Below, piece by piece: positions 42,643-49,918 of a stretch of 64,000 nucleotides of DNA; position 1 is the stretch's first letter, and the number at the start of each line of letters is the position of its first letter. A program made the position numbers and the translations under genes. The DNA is from RUG100 sp050953405. Its GTDB lineage: Bacteria > Bacillota > Clostridia > Peptostreptococcales > Anaerovoracaceae. The notes under the pieces are model-generated. The model had not been told where the DNA came from, ran no database searches, and saw only the letters and a program-made list of their open reading frames with translations. The stretch lies in assembly GCA_050953405.1 (NCBI GenBank), contig JBMNMP010000001.1:372001-436000 (forward strand), given 5' to 3'.

Positions 42643-42687
42643 TTGATTTATATTACCGGAGCTTGTATAATAAACATACAAGCTCCG
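42643..42687 (+). promoter_or_regulatory. AOR operon promoter with perfect palindromic operator over the -10
   Basis: TTGATT (42643-42648), 17-base spacer, TATAAT (42666-42671). A perfect 12-bp inverted repeat CGGAGCTTGTAT/ATACAAGCTCCG (42657-42668 and 42676-42687, 7-base gap) covers the -10 and the expected start near 42678. This fits a dimeric repressor site better than a terminator, as no T-run follows. Confidence 0.6.
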
Positions 42688-42689
42688 AT

Positions 42690-42839
42690 TTCCATTTGAC
42701 ATGCAGGGCATGCCGGTGGGAACGATAGGTATCGGGAGTGATTCCGATGCCCGCCAGTACGCGAAGGAGACCGTTAGGTTGACTTTGCTTTTTTTATATT
42801 CTAAAGTCGACCAAGTGTAATGTAAGGAGTAGCAGAAAT
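42690..42839 (+). promoter_or_regulatory. Structured leader of the AOR operon with possible attenuator
   Basis: An 8-bp hairpin GGTATCGG/CCGATGCC (42728-42751) precedes a terminator-like element, GCGAAG...CTTTGC with inner GACC/GGTT followed by seven T (42761-42795). The terminator's 3' part (GGTTGACTTT, 42777-42786) can alternatively pair with AAAGTCGACC (42803-42812). A regulated leader is likely; it does not match the Mop leader in sequence. Confidence 0.45.
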
Positions 42840-43229
42840 ATGAAAAGACTAAAATTCAACAAACTGCCCTGCATAGGATGCCAACTCTGCGCACAGGTGT
42901 GCTCTGCTTATAAAGAAGGACAGTATATACCTTCGAAAGCGCGCATCGCCATTGAGACTTACTATGACGAGGGCCAGCTGAAGTACAGGGATAATTACTG
43001 TATCCTCTGTGGTCAGTGCATGAAGGCATGTCCGGTCGAAGCCATTGACATGGACAACGACTATATCCATGTGGATCACGATGTCTGCATTGGCTGCGGC
43101 ATGTGTGCTCAAAAATGTCCTAAACACGTAGTTCAGATCAGAGACAATCTGGCGTATATATGCGACACATGCAAGGGAGACCCCAAGTGTGTACAGATAT
43201 GTCCGCACGGTGCTCTGGAGTTTAGATAG
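42840..43229 (+). CDS. Poly-4Fe-4S ferredoxin partner of aldehyde ferredoxin oxidoreductase
   Basis: 129 residues with four cysteine clusters: CIGCQLCAQVC, CILCGQCMKACP, CIGCGMCAQKCP, and CDTCKGDPKCVQICP. It resembles the AorB/HycB-type electron-transfer subunits. It lies 12 bases before the AOR gene and presumably carries electrons from the tungsten enzyme. It is the first gene of the operon, with a TAAGGAG site. Confidence 0.85.
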   Translation: MKRLKFNKLPCIGCQLCAQVCSAYKEGQYIPSKARIAIETYYDEGQLKYRDNYCILCGQCMKACPVEAIDMDNDYIHVDHDVCIGCGMCAQKCPKHVVQIRDNLAYICDTCKGDPKCVQICPHGALEFR

Positions 43230-43241
43230 GAGGTGGCTTCA

Positions 43242-45008
43242 ATGATTATGTCAGGATATCAGAACAACGTTCTGCGCATCAACTGCACAGAAAAAACCGC
43301 GAAGAACGAGCCGCTGAATATGGAATTCGCGGAAAAATATGTAGGCTCGAAAGGCCTTGTTATCAGATACATGTATGAAGATATGGAACCGGGGATCGAT
43401 CCGCTGGGACCGGATAACAAGCTGTATCTGACGACCGGACCGATGACGGGCACGCCGATACCGTGTTCCGGAAAGCTGTCGGTAGCCGCCAAGTCCCCGG
43501 CGACGGGAACTATGAATGACTGCTCCATAGGCGGCCACATAGGTATCAGGGTGAAGTTTGCCGGATACGATATGATCGTATTCGAGGGCAAGCTGGACAA
43601 GCCCGGATACATAGTTATCGAAGACGAGAAAATATCGTTTGAGGATGCAGGTGATCTGTGGGGTCTGACTTCACACACTGCAGAGGGCATCCTCGCGAAG
43701 ACATACGGAACTGAATACAGCATCATGAGCATAGGCCCGGCAGGCGAAAAACTGTCGAATCTGGCCTGCATCAACTGCGACTATTACAGACAGGCGGGCC
43801 GCGGCGGCATAGGTGCTGTGATGGGCAGCAAGAACATCAAGGCCATCCTTGTAAAGGGGACCAAGGGTGTCAAAGTCCCCAACATAGAAAAGGTCACCGA
43901 CCGCATCATCGAGATAATGCATGAAGATGTAATGAGTGAGGATAACGCTTTCGTATTCGATGAAGGAACTTATGCCTTCCTGGAAGCATGTAACGACGGC
44001 GGCATACTGCCGGCTCACAACTTCTCCGATACGACCGACCCCAACTGGGAACAGTACAACGGCAGTGTAATGAAGGAATACCGTAAAGGAAAGAGAGGCT
44101 GCGGCAGCTGCGGCCTGGGCTGCGGCAACTTCATGCAGATCGGGGATGCCATCGTTGAAGGACCCGAGTACGAGACCACAGCGGTTTCCGGTCCGCAGGC
44201 GGACATCATCAGCATCGAACACAATGTCAGATATAATCAGATCTGTGATGACATGGGTCTGGATACCATCAGTACAGGTGTTACTATCGCATGGGCTATG
44301 GAAATGGCTGAGCGCGGCATCCACGATTTCGGGGTTCACTTCGGAAACAAGGAAGAAATGCTGAAGACGGTCGCAGACATTGCTTATCGCAGGGGCGACG
44401 GTGCGGAACTCACCGACGGCTGCAAGAAGGCTGCTGAAAAGTGGGGCGGCATGGATTTCGCAATGCAGAGCAAGGGCCTGGAGTACCCGCAGTATGAACC
44501 GCGCGGCTCCTGGGGCATGGCTGCTTCTTATGCGGTTTCCGACAGAGGTGCATGCCACATGAGATCTTACACAGCTAACTCGGAGGTCTTCGAGGCGTCA
44601 GTACCGCCGTACACGGCTGAGGGCAAAGGTCAGGTGCTCTATGACCTCGGTGAATTCAATGCTATCAAGTTCTCCTGCTGCCTCTGCGACCTCTGGGGCA
44701 CAGTGAACTACGAGTACATGTCAGAGCTGCTGACTCTGATCACCGGCAAAGAGTGGACCGTAGAAGATATGAGCACAGTCGGACGCAGGGTCCTCAACAT
44801 CGGACGTGCATTCAACCAGCGCGAAGGCTTCACGCGTAAGGATGACACAATGCCGAAGAAGCTGACTCAGGAAAAATTGAAGCATGGTCCGGGTGCCGGA
44901 CAGTCGATCCCGGAGGAAGCTTTCCAGGATATGCTCAGCCAGTACTATGAAATCATGGGCTGGGACGAGAACGGCTGCCTGCCTCAGGAACTGCTGGACA
45001 CTCTGTAA
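43242..45008 (+). CDS. Aldehyde ferredoxin oxidoreductase (tungstopterin enzyme)
   Basis: 588 residues from the ATG at 43242 (AGGAGGT 7 bases upstream; a GTG at 43233 lies inside the site). Three AOR hallmarks are visible: the pterin-binding GRGGIGAVMGSKNIKAI; 4Fe-4S ligands in CGSCGLGCGN (near 285) with the fourth in CCLCDLWG (near 475); and an N-terminal domain with GGHIGIRVKFAGYD. The family oxidises aldehydes (or reduces acids) using tungsten bis-pterin and ferredoxin. The preceding poly-ferredoxin and following MoaD support the call. The substrate is unknown; the sequence is divergent from archaeal AOR, so a benzoyl-CoA-reductase-like or other subclass is possible. Confidence 0.88.
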   Translation: MIMSGYQNNVLRINCTEKTAKNEPLNMEFAEKYVGSKGLVIRYMYEDMEPGIDPLGPDNKLYLTTGPMTGTPIPCSGKLSVAAKSPATGTMNDCSIGGHIGIRVKFAGYDMIVFEGKLDKPGYIVIEDEKISFEDAGDLWGLTSHTAEGILAKTYGTEYSIMSIGPAGEKLSNLACINCDYYRQAGRGGIGAVMGSKNIKAILVKGTKGVKVPNIEKVTDRIIEIMHEDVMSEDNAFVFDEGTYAFLEACNDGGILPAHNFSDTTDPNWEQYNGSVMKEYRKGKRGCGSCGLGCGNFMQIGDAIVEGPEYETTAVSGPQADIISIEHNVRYNQICDDMGLDTISTGVTIAWAMEMAERGIHDFGVHFGNKEEMLKTVADIAYRRGDGAELTDGCKKAAEKWGGMDFAMQSKGLEYPQYEPRGSWGMAASYAVSDRGACHMRSYTANSEVFEASVPPYTAEGKGQVLYDLGEFNAIKFSCCLCDLWGTVNYEYMSELLTLITGKEWTVEDMSTVGRRVLNIGRAFNQREGFTRKDDTMPKKLTQEKLKHGPGAGQSIPEEAFQDMLSQYYEIMGWDENGCLPQELLDTL

Positions 45009-45095
45009 TGGCTGGCGCCGCTCGCGGCTCAGCAAATGCTTGAAGAGCCGTTCGGGTGGTGATATGATAGCCTTTAGTAAAGGAGTGATAGAGCA

Positions 45096-45335
45096 ATGAA
45101 AGTTACCATTAAAATGCGTGGTTCTTTGAAAAAATACATGCCCGGGGAAGAAGAGCGTGTAGTCGAAGTACCGGATAACTGCACATGTGACGAAGCGTTG
45201 CAGTGCATTGGAATGAATTATAAGGAGATCCCTCGATTCGGGTTCGTGGTGCGCAATGGAATGCGCTGTATGATCGATGACCGACTGCAGGAGGGCGATG
45301 AGTTGAAGGCCTGGTCGACCGTATCAGGTGGCTGA
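45096..45335 (+). CDS. moaD: MoaD/ThiS family sulfur carrier
   Basis: 79 residues, beta-grasp fold, ending in the canonical di-glycine (TVSGG). KITMKV-type first strand (MKVTIKMRGSLKKYMPGEEE) and EGDELKAWST near the end. It supplies sulfur for molybdopterin dithiolene in tungstopterin synthesis. It has an AAAGGAG site, lies 87 bases after AOR and precedes a terminator, so it is the last gene of the AOR operon. A dedicated MoaD next to AOR is common in anaerobes. Confidence 0.85.
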   Translation: MKVTIKMRGSLKKYMPGEEERVVEVPDNCTCDEALQCIGMNYKEIPRFGFVVRNGMRCMIDDRLQEGDELKAWSTVSGG

Positions 45336-45350
45336 CCTTATATTACATTT

Positions 45351-45390
45351 TAGAAAGCCGCGGATCAGCAAGCAGTCCGCGGCTTTTCTA
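45351..45390 (+). terminator. Intrinsic terminator of the AOR operon
   Basis: AGAAAGCCGCGGA / TCCGCGGCTTTTCT stem with a loop of about 11 bases and a one-base bulge, ending in a T-tract. Confidence 0.85.
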
Positions 45391-45437
45391 TTGGGATCAT
45401 TGCAGGCTGTGGACAAGGCTGAAACACAGGAAGCCGG

Positions 45438-45466
45438 TTGACTTTGAATCCTGCCATGGATATACT
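45438..45466 (+). promoter_or_regulatory. Predicted promoter of the first glutamine synthetase gene
   Basis: TTGACT, 17-base spacer, TATACT. Confidence 0.65.
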
Positions 45467-45506
45467 GAATTGTGTGTTTAACTAAAAAAGTCGAAGGGAG
45501 AAGTAT

Positions 45507-46940
45507 ATGTTCAAGACTTTTAAGGAAGCTAGAAAATATATCCATGATAATGATGTAAAGATGGTCGACTTCATGATGATCGACCTGAACGGAAGGTGGA
45601 GACACCTGACTATTCCGGCGGGAAGATTCACTGAAGACATCATGACCAGCGGCATTGGATTCGACGGCAGCAACTATGGTTTTGCGCCTGTTGAGAAGAG
45701 CGATATGGTATTCATACCGGATGTGACCAGCGCATATATCGACAAGTTCATGGAGATCAAGACCATGGCGATGATTGGCGATGTAATGGTGATCGATCAG
45801 CCGGATAACCGCCCGTTCGATCAGGATCCGAGAAACGTAGCCAAGCACGCGGAGCAGTACATGAAGGACACCGGCATTGCCGACCAGATCATGCTGGGAC
45901 CCGAATTCGAGTTCCATGTGTTCAATCATGTAGCTTACTGCAACGAACCCGACAGGGCGATGTTCCACATAGACACTCAGGAAGCCGAATGGAACAAGAA
46001 GATCGATGACCAGCAGAATCTGGCTTACAAGATGGATCATGAAGCCGGATATCACATGGCACCGCCTTCGGATGTACTCTATGACTTCCGCAGCAGAGTC
46101 ACCATGCAGATGGAGGAACAGGGAATAGATGTCAAGTACCACCACCACGAAGTCGGCGGACCCGGACAGCTGGAGATCGAGGTCGAGTTCGGCGGACTGA
46201 CTGAGATGGCCGACAAGACGATGCTGACAAAATATATAGTAAAGAACGAAGCCATCAAAGAGGGCAAGACGGCGACCTTCATGCCAAAGCCGGTATTCAA
46301 CGAAGCGGGCAACGGCATGCATGTACACATCATCATGTTCAAGGACGGCAAGCCTCTCTTCTACGATGAAAACGGATATTCACAGCTGTCGGACACGGCG
46401 CTGTATTTCATAGGCGGAGTGCTGAGACATATCGGAGCTCTGTGCGCGTTCACAAACCCGAGCACCAACTCTTTCAAGAGACTGATCCCGGGATTCGAAG
46501 CGCCGGTAACCGTGGGATTCGCCACAGCCAACAGGAGCTCTGTCATCAGGATCCCGGCTTATGCCAAGGAGCCTGACAAGAAGAGGTTCGAGATCAGGAA
46601 CCCGGACGGCACCTGCAACCCGTACTACGCTTATTCCGCGATCCTCATGGCGGGACTGGACGGCATCAAGAACAAGATCGACCCGGTGGCCGACGGCAAC
46701 GGACCGTACGACTTCAACCTGTTCGAGCTCTCCGATGAAGAGAAAAAGAACATCAAGGGTCTGCCAAAGTCGCTGGGCTCCTCGCTCAAGGCGCTGGAAA
46801 AAGACCACGACTTCCTCACAGAGGGCGGCGTGTTCCCGGAAAAGCTGATAGAGATCTGGGTCAAGAACAAGAGAGACGATCTGCAAAAGCATATCGAAAT
46901 GCCGACACCGGTAGAATACGACATGTACTTCGACCTGTAA
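45507..46940 (+). CDS. glnA: Type I glutamine synthetase
   Basis: 477 residues. Signatures include DGSNYGFAPVEKSDMVF, LGPEFEFHVF (metal Glu), YHHHEVGGPGQLEIE, the ATP-binding GNGMHVHIIMF and NRSSVIRIPAY, and RFEIRNPDGTCNPYYAYSA. It forms glutamine from glutamate, ammonia and ATP as a cytoplasmic dodecamer. It has its own promoter and terminator. The usual GlnR partner gene is not adjacent. A second, longer glutamine-synthetase-type gene lies 6 kb downstream. Confidence 0.94.
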   Translation: MFKTFKEARKYIHDNDVKMVDFMMIDLNGRWRHLTIPAGRFTEDIMTSGIGFDGSNYGFAPVEKSDMVFIPDVTSAYIDKFMEIKTMAMIGDVMVIDQPDNRPFDQDPRNVAKHAEQYMKDTGIADQIMLGPEFEFHVFNHVAYCNEPDRAMFHIDTQEAEWNKKIDDQQNLAYKMDHEAGYHMAPPSDVLYDFRSRVTMQMEEQGIDVKYHHHEVGGPGQLEIEVEFGGLTEMADKTMLTKYIVKNEAIKEGKTATFMPKPVFNEAGNGMHVHIIMFKDGKPLFYDENGYSQLSDTALYFIGGVLRHIGALCAFTNPSTNSFKRLIPGFEAPVTVGFATANRSSVIRIPAYAKEPDKKRFEIRNPDGTCNPYYAYSAILMAGLDGIKNKIDPVADGNGPYDFNLFELSDEEKKNIKGLPKSLGSSLKALEKDHDFLTEGGVFPEKLIEIWVKNKRDDLQKHIEMPTPVEYDMYFDL

Positions 46941-46955
46941 GCTGAAAGAAAGAAC

Positions 46956-46984
46956 AGCAGGAGCCTCAGCGCTCCTGCTTTTTC
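46956..46984 (+). terminator. Intrinsic terminator of glnA
   Basis: AGCAGGAGC / GCTCCTGCT, a 9-bp stem with a 6-base loop, followed by TTTTTC. Confidence 0.9.
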
Positions 46985-46998
46985 AATAGGAGATCACA

Positions 46999-47568
46999 AT
47001 GGATACACAAATCAGGGCCCTCTTTGCGGGCAACATCGTGTTCATAATATGCATAGTTTTTTATCTGCTGTGGTGGGGGATCGCCTTTCGCCCGCCCGGC
47101 GGCTATCACGGCAGCGCGGGGACGGCCGTGCTGCTGGTATGCGCCCTTATCGCCGGCCTCGCGGGGACCATTATGAGCGTGCGCGCCCTGATGCATCCCG
47201 CAGGTGAAGCGGTGAACAGAGCGCCGCACGGGTGGATGATCGGTCTCGCCGGCGTGGTGATATACGCAGTCCTGCTGCTCGTCAGTTCACGCCTGCTGCA
47301 CAGGCAGGTGACCACCGAACTGCTGCTGATAGTGGCCTGGGGAGTGCTCCAGATCTGCATCATCTGCGCAGCTTACAGGGCCGGCGGGATCGGACGCGGC
47401 AGTGCCCTGGCACTGGCGGTGCTGATCCTGGCCATGGCTGTGATCAGTCTCCTGTGTTATCTGAAGTATTACGGTCTGCCTGAAAGAACGGGATATTATG
47501 TGGGCATGGTTCCTCTGATACTGGCGCTGATCGGTATGGCCTGCGTCAACGCTGTCATGGCACACTAA
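46999..47568 (+). CDS. Polytopic membrane protein of unknown function
   Basis: 189 residues with a TAGGAGA site. Six predicted membrane helices spread over the whole length (for example NIVFIICIVFYLLWWGIAF and GTAVLLVCALIAGLAGTIM), with short polar loops. I recognise no family. It starts just after the glnA terminator with no clear promoter, so read-through may express it. It is convergent with a small minus-strand ORF, overlapping by four bases. Confidence 0.6.
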   Translation: MDTQIRALFAGNIVFIICIVFYLLWWGIAFRPPGGYHGSAGTAVLLVCALIAGLAGTIMSVRALMHPAGEAVNRAPHGWMIGLAGVVIYAVLLLVSSRLLHRQVTTELLLIVAWGVLQICIICAAYRAGGIGRGSALALAVLILAMAVISLLCYLKYYGLPERTGYYVGMVPLILALIGMACVNAVMAH

Positions 47569-47726
47569 CGCCTGCCGGTGTGAGCAGCCACTTTGGTCAG
47601 CAGCTTCATGAGGCCCGTCAGGATGGCTGCGGCTATGGTGACCAGGATAGAAGTCACCGGATTGTGCCGTCCGTACAGCTTGCCCTGAAGGTGAATTATC
47701 CAGTCGTTCAGTTTAGAAATTATCAT
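47565..47726 (-). CDS. Small membrane protein (about 53 aa)
   Basis: From the ATG at 47726 the product is MIISKLNDWIIHLQGKLYGR, then one membrane helix (SILVTIAAAILTGLM) and a basic tail KLLTKVAAHTGRR. The frame is open further upstream to a GTG at 47801, but that start has no ribosome-binding site; GGAAGGGAG lies 14 bases before the chosen ATG, which is distant. No family is recognised. Confidence 0.4.
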   Translation of the reverse strand: MIISKLNDWIIHLQGKLYGRHNPVTSILVTIAAAILTGLMKLLTKVAAHTGRR

Positions 47727-47795
47727 AATGGAAATCGATACTCCCTTCCTGAAATATTGTACACCAAAGAAGCTATAATTCAAAGCCGCCGTTAA

Positions 47796-47824
47796 TTGCA
47801 CACACGGGCCGACTGTTGTATAAT
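47796..47824 (+). promoter_or_regulatory. Predicted promoter of the membrane-protein / zinc-ribbon / UPF0182 / GS operon
   Basis: TTGCAC, 17-base spacer, perfect TATAAT. Confidence 0.6.
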
Positions 47825-47876
47825 AATATTTAGTTTATGCAAAATTGTAAAAACTGGCAGAAGGCAGAGGAAGAAG

Positions 47877-48311
47877 ATGTTTATGTATGGTATGGATGGC
47901 ATGCAGTTGATGTTGATAATTGGCGCAGTGATAGCGGTACTCATCGTTGTCGCTATATTTGTCTACACGCATACCGCGGGGGAACAGGCAAGAGCTCTCC
48001 GCAGTATAGATGACAGGCTGAAAGAAGGAACACCGGGTGCAGCCGCGGAACATACGATCAATGCGTCGGTCACTATTGCGGGGACTGCGATGCAGCCGGC
48101 TGCGGTGACGCAGCAGAAAACTGAAGGATCGGAAACCGTTGAGGAAGACGGCATACATGAGGACATCATGGAACAGGTGGCCGGGAACTCTGCAGCAGCC
48201 AACGAGAGCGTCCGTGAAGATTACGGGGATATAGCCGACATGTCCTACAATGTGGGCAGGAGCGGCAGAGCATACAGTAAAGCCGAACTTGAGGCACAGA
48301 TCAAGGACTGA
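47877..48311 (+). CDS. Single-pass membrane protein with acidic tail
   Basis: 144 residues from the ATG at 47877 (GAGGAAG site). An N-terminal membrane helix (QLMLIIGAVIAVLIVVAIFV) precedes a soluble Ala/Glu/Gly-rich tail with low complexity and a conserved-looking end (MSYNVGRSGRAYSKAELEAQ). No enzymatic motif. It precedes the zinc-ribbon gene by 13 bases, so they are probably co-transcribed. Confidence 0.6.
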   Translation: MFMYGMDGMQLMLIIGAVIAVLIVVAIFVYTHTAGEQARALRSIDDRLKEGTPGAAAEHTINASVTIAGTAMQPAAVTQQKTEGSETVEEDGIHEDIMEQVAGNSAAANESVREDYGDIADMSYNVGRSGRAYSKAELEAQIKD

Positions 48312-48324
48312 GACGGAGGAATCA

Positions 48325-49905
48325 ATGAAGTGTAGAAAATGCGGACATACTCTGGGAGAGGACGATCAGTTCTGCAGCAGGTGCGGAGCGAGGGTGATCA
48401 GAGAACCGCTGGCGAGTGCGGAGGTCTACCGCACGACGCAGGAAAATAAAAGCAAAGAACCGGAAGAAGAAGCTTCCACTAAATATACGGGATATACGCC
48501 TCCTGAAGAGGAATTTGACTGGAAGGTCACCGAATTTCACCGCGGCGGCAAGCCGACGGAGGAAGTGAACTTTGATTGGAATACGGCGGATGAATTTCAT
48601 CGCAATGTCCATTCAGAGGGCGATGAGATAGCATTCGCGCCGGAGCCGGAGGAGAAAACCGGGCACAAGTACACCGAGGTGCCCAGTCCCTGGAGCAGAA
48701 AAGGGGATACTGCCGCATTTGAATCCGACAGCGCGGAAGAGCCGGCGCCGGAGAAATCTGCGGCGGAGGAGCTGCAGCCGCGAGAGGGAGACATCACAGG
48801 CAAGGAGCTGGAGAGAGAGCTCTTTGGCGAGATGGAAAAGGAACGCGAGGAAAACCGGCAGAAGGGTATCGACGACGAGATTCTGAAGAGGCAGACGGCC
48901 AAGATCGACAAGTTTTATACTTTCAACCGCAAGAATGAGGAGTTTCAGGATCTGCTGGACAGGGAGTATGAAAAATACCGCTCCGGCGAAGCAATGGATG
49001 AAGCGGAAGACCGCAGCGAGGTGATGGGATCCCGCGGAGTGCCCGATGTGGAGCTGCCGGAGAAGGACGAGGAACTGGATCACAGTTTCTTTGAAGAAAA
49101 GAGCATCCCGGTGCAGGAACCGCAGGAACAGGAGACAGCTGAGGAGCAGCCTGCCGTGGAAGCGGCTGCAGAGCCGGCTGCTGCAGAAGAAGCGGCATCC
49201 GGACCGGCACAGCCCGCGGAGGAAGCTGAAAAACCGCAGGAGCAAAAGGGACAAAAGGGAGAAGAGACCGGGGATAAGATCGGGCAGGAACAGCCCGGGC
49301 AGCCTCCGGTAAGAGAAAGAAAGCGTATGAGCAGGGGAAAGAAAGCCGGCTTGACTATACTGGCCGTAATAATTATTATCGTATTGATACTGGTGGCTGT
49401 CAGACTGATAGCCCCTGACAGCAGCGCCGCCAGAGGCGTTGACAGGATCCCGGCATTCTTTTCGGGAGAGCAGAAGGAACCACAGGCGGTGGATACCGAT
49501 CGCAGCCAGCCTGCAGAGGATCTGACCGGCGTGATCCAGGATCAGCTCGGGAACAACGAAAAAGAAGCCATACTCGAGATCAGATACAATGCCGCACTGC
49601 GGTATGACAGTATAGAGCCGTACAAGGAAAAAGATATCAAAAAGAGCAAACCGCTGGAGAATAATTTGTTCTATAAGGATGGCAGCAAAAAGTACTATCT
49701 GGATGACGCGATAGTGGGAGCAGCCATCAAATATGCGTCTTCGAATGTAAATAAGGGAGATTACCTGGATTCTTTTGAACTTGGAGAAATAAGAAAAGGT
49801 GAAAAAGGATATTATATCTGGGTATCGGAAAATGATGTGAGGGAGATTTATCGTGTGACTGCAAAGGGTCACAGGATGGAGGTAACTGAAGTTTACGAAG
49901 CGTGA
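48325..49905 (+). CDS. Zinc-ribbon membrane protein with long acidic linker
   Basis: 526 residues from the ATG at 48325 (ACGGAGGA site); the open frame upstream is the tail of the previous gene. An N-terminal zinc ribbon CRKCGHTLGEDDQFCSRCG precedes about 330 residues of Glu/Pro/Ala-rich disordered sequence. One membrane helix (ILAVIIIIVLILVAVRL) follows, then an extracytoplasmic domain of about 160 residues ending ISVSENDVREIYRV-like strands and EVTEVYEA. Firmicutes carry many such ribbon-linker-TM proteins of unknown role. The UPF0182 gene starts 13 bases later, which suggests a joint envelope function. Confidence 0.65.
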   Translation: MKCRKCGHTLGEDDQFCSRCGARVIREPLASAEVYRTTQENKSKEPEEEASTKYTGYTPPEEEFDWKVTEFHRGGKPTEEVNFDWNTADEFHRNVHSEGDEIAFAPEPEEKTGHKYTEVPSPWSRKGDTAAFESDSAEEPAPEKSAAEELQPREGDITGKELERELFGEMEKEREENRQKGIDDEILKRQTAKIDKFYTFNRKNEEFQDLLDREYEKYRSGEAMDEAEDRSEVMGSRGVPDVELPEKDEELDHSFFEEKSIPVQEPQEQETAEEQPAVEAAAEPAAAEEAASGPAQPAEEAEKPQEQKGQKGEETGDKIGQEQPGQPPVRERKRMSRGKKAGLTILAVIIIIVLILVAVRLIAPDSSAARGVDRIPAFFSGEQKEPQAVDTDRSQPAEDLTGVIQDQLGNNEKEAILEIRYNAALRYDSIEPYKEKDIKKSKPLENNLFYKDGSKKYYLDDAIVGAAIKYASSNVNKGDYLDSFELGEIRKGEKGYYIWVSENDVREIYRVTAKGHRMEVTEVYEA

Positions 49906-49918
49906 GGAGGAAATCGTT

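Noticed and set aside
42657..42687. Palindrome after the flavodiiron gene read as a terminator
   Set aside because: No T-run follows, and its left arm and loop contain the -10 box of a well-spaced promoter, so an operator is the better reading.
43233..43241. GTG at 43233 as the start of the AOR gene
   Set aside because: It lies within the AGGAGGT ribosome-binding site; the ATG at 43242 is correctly spaced.
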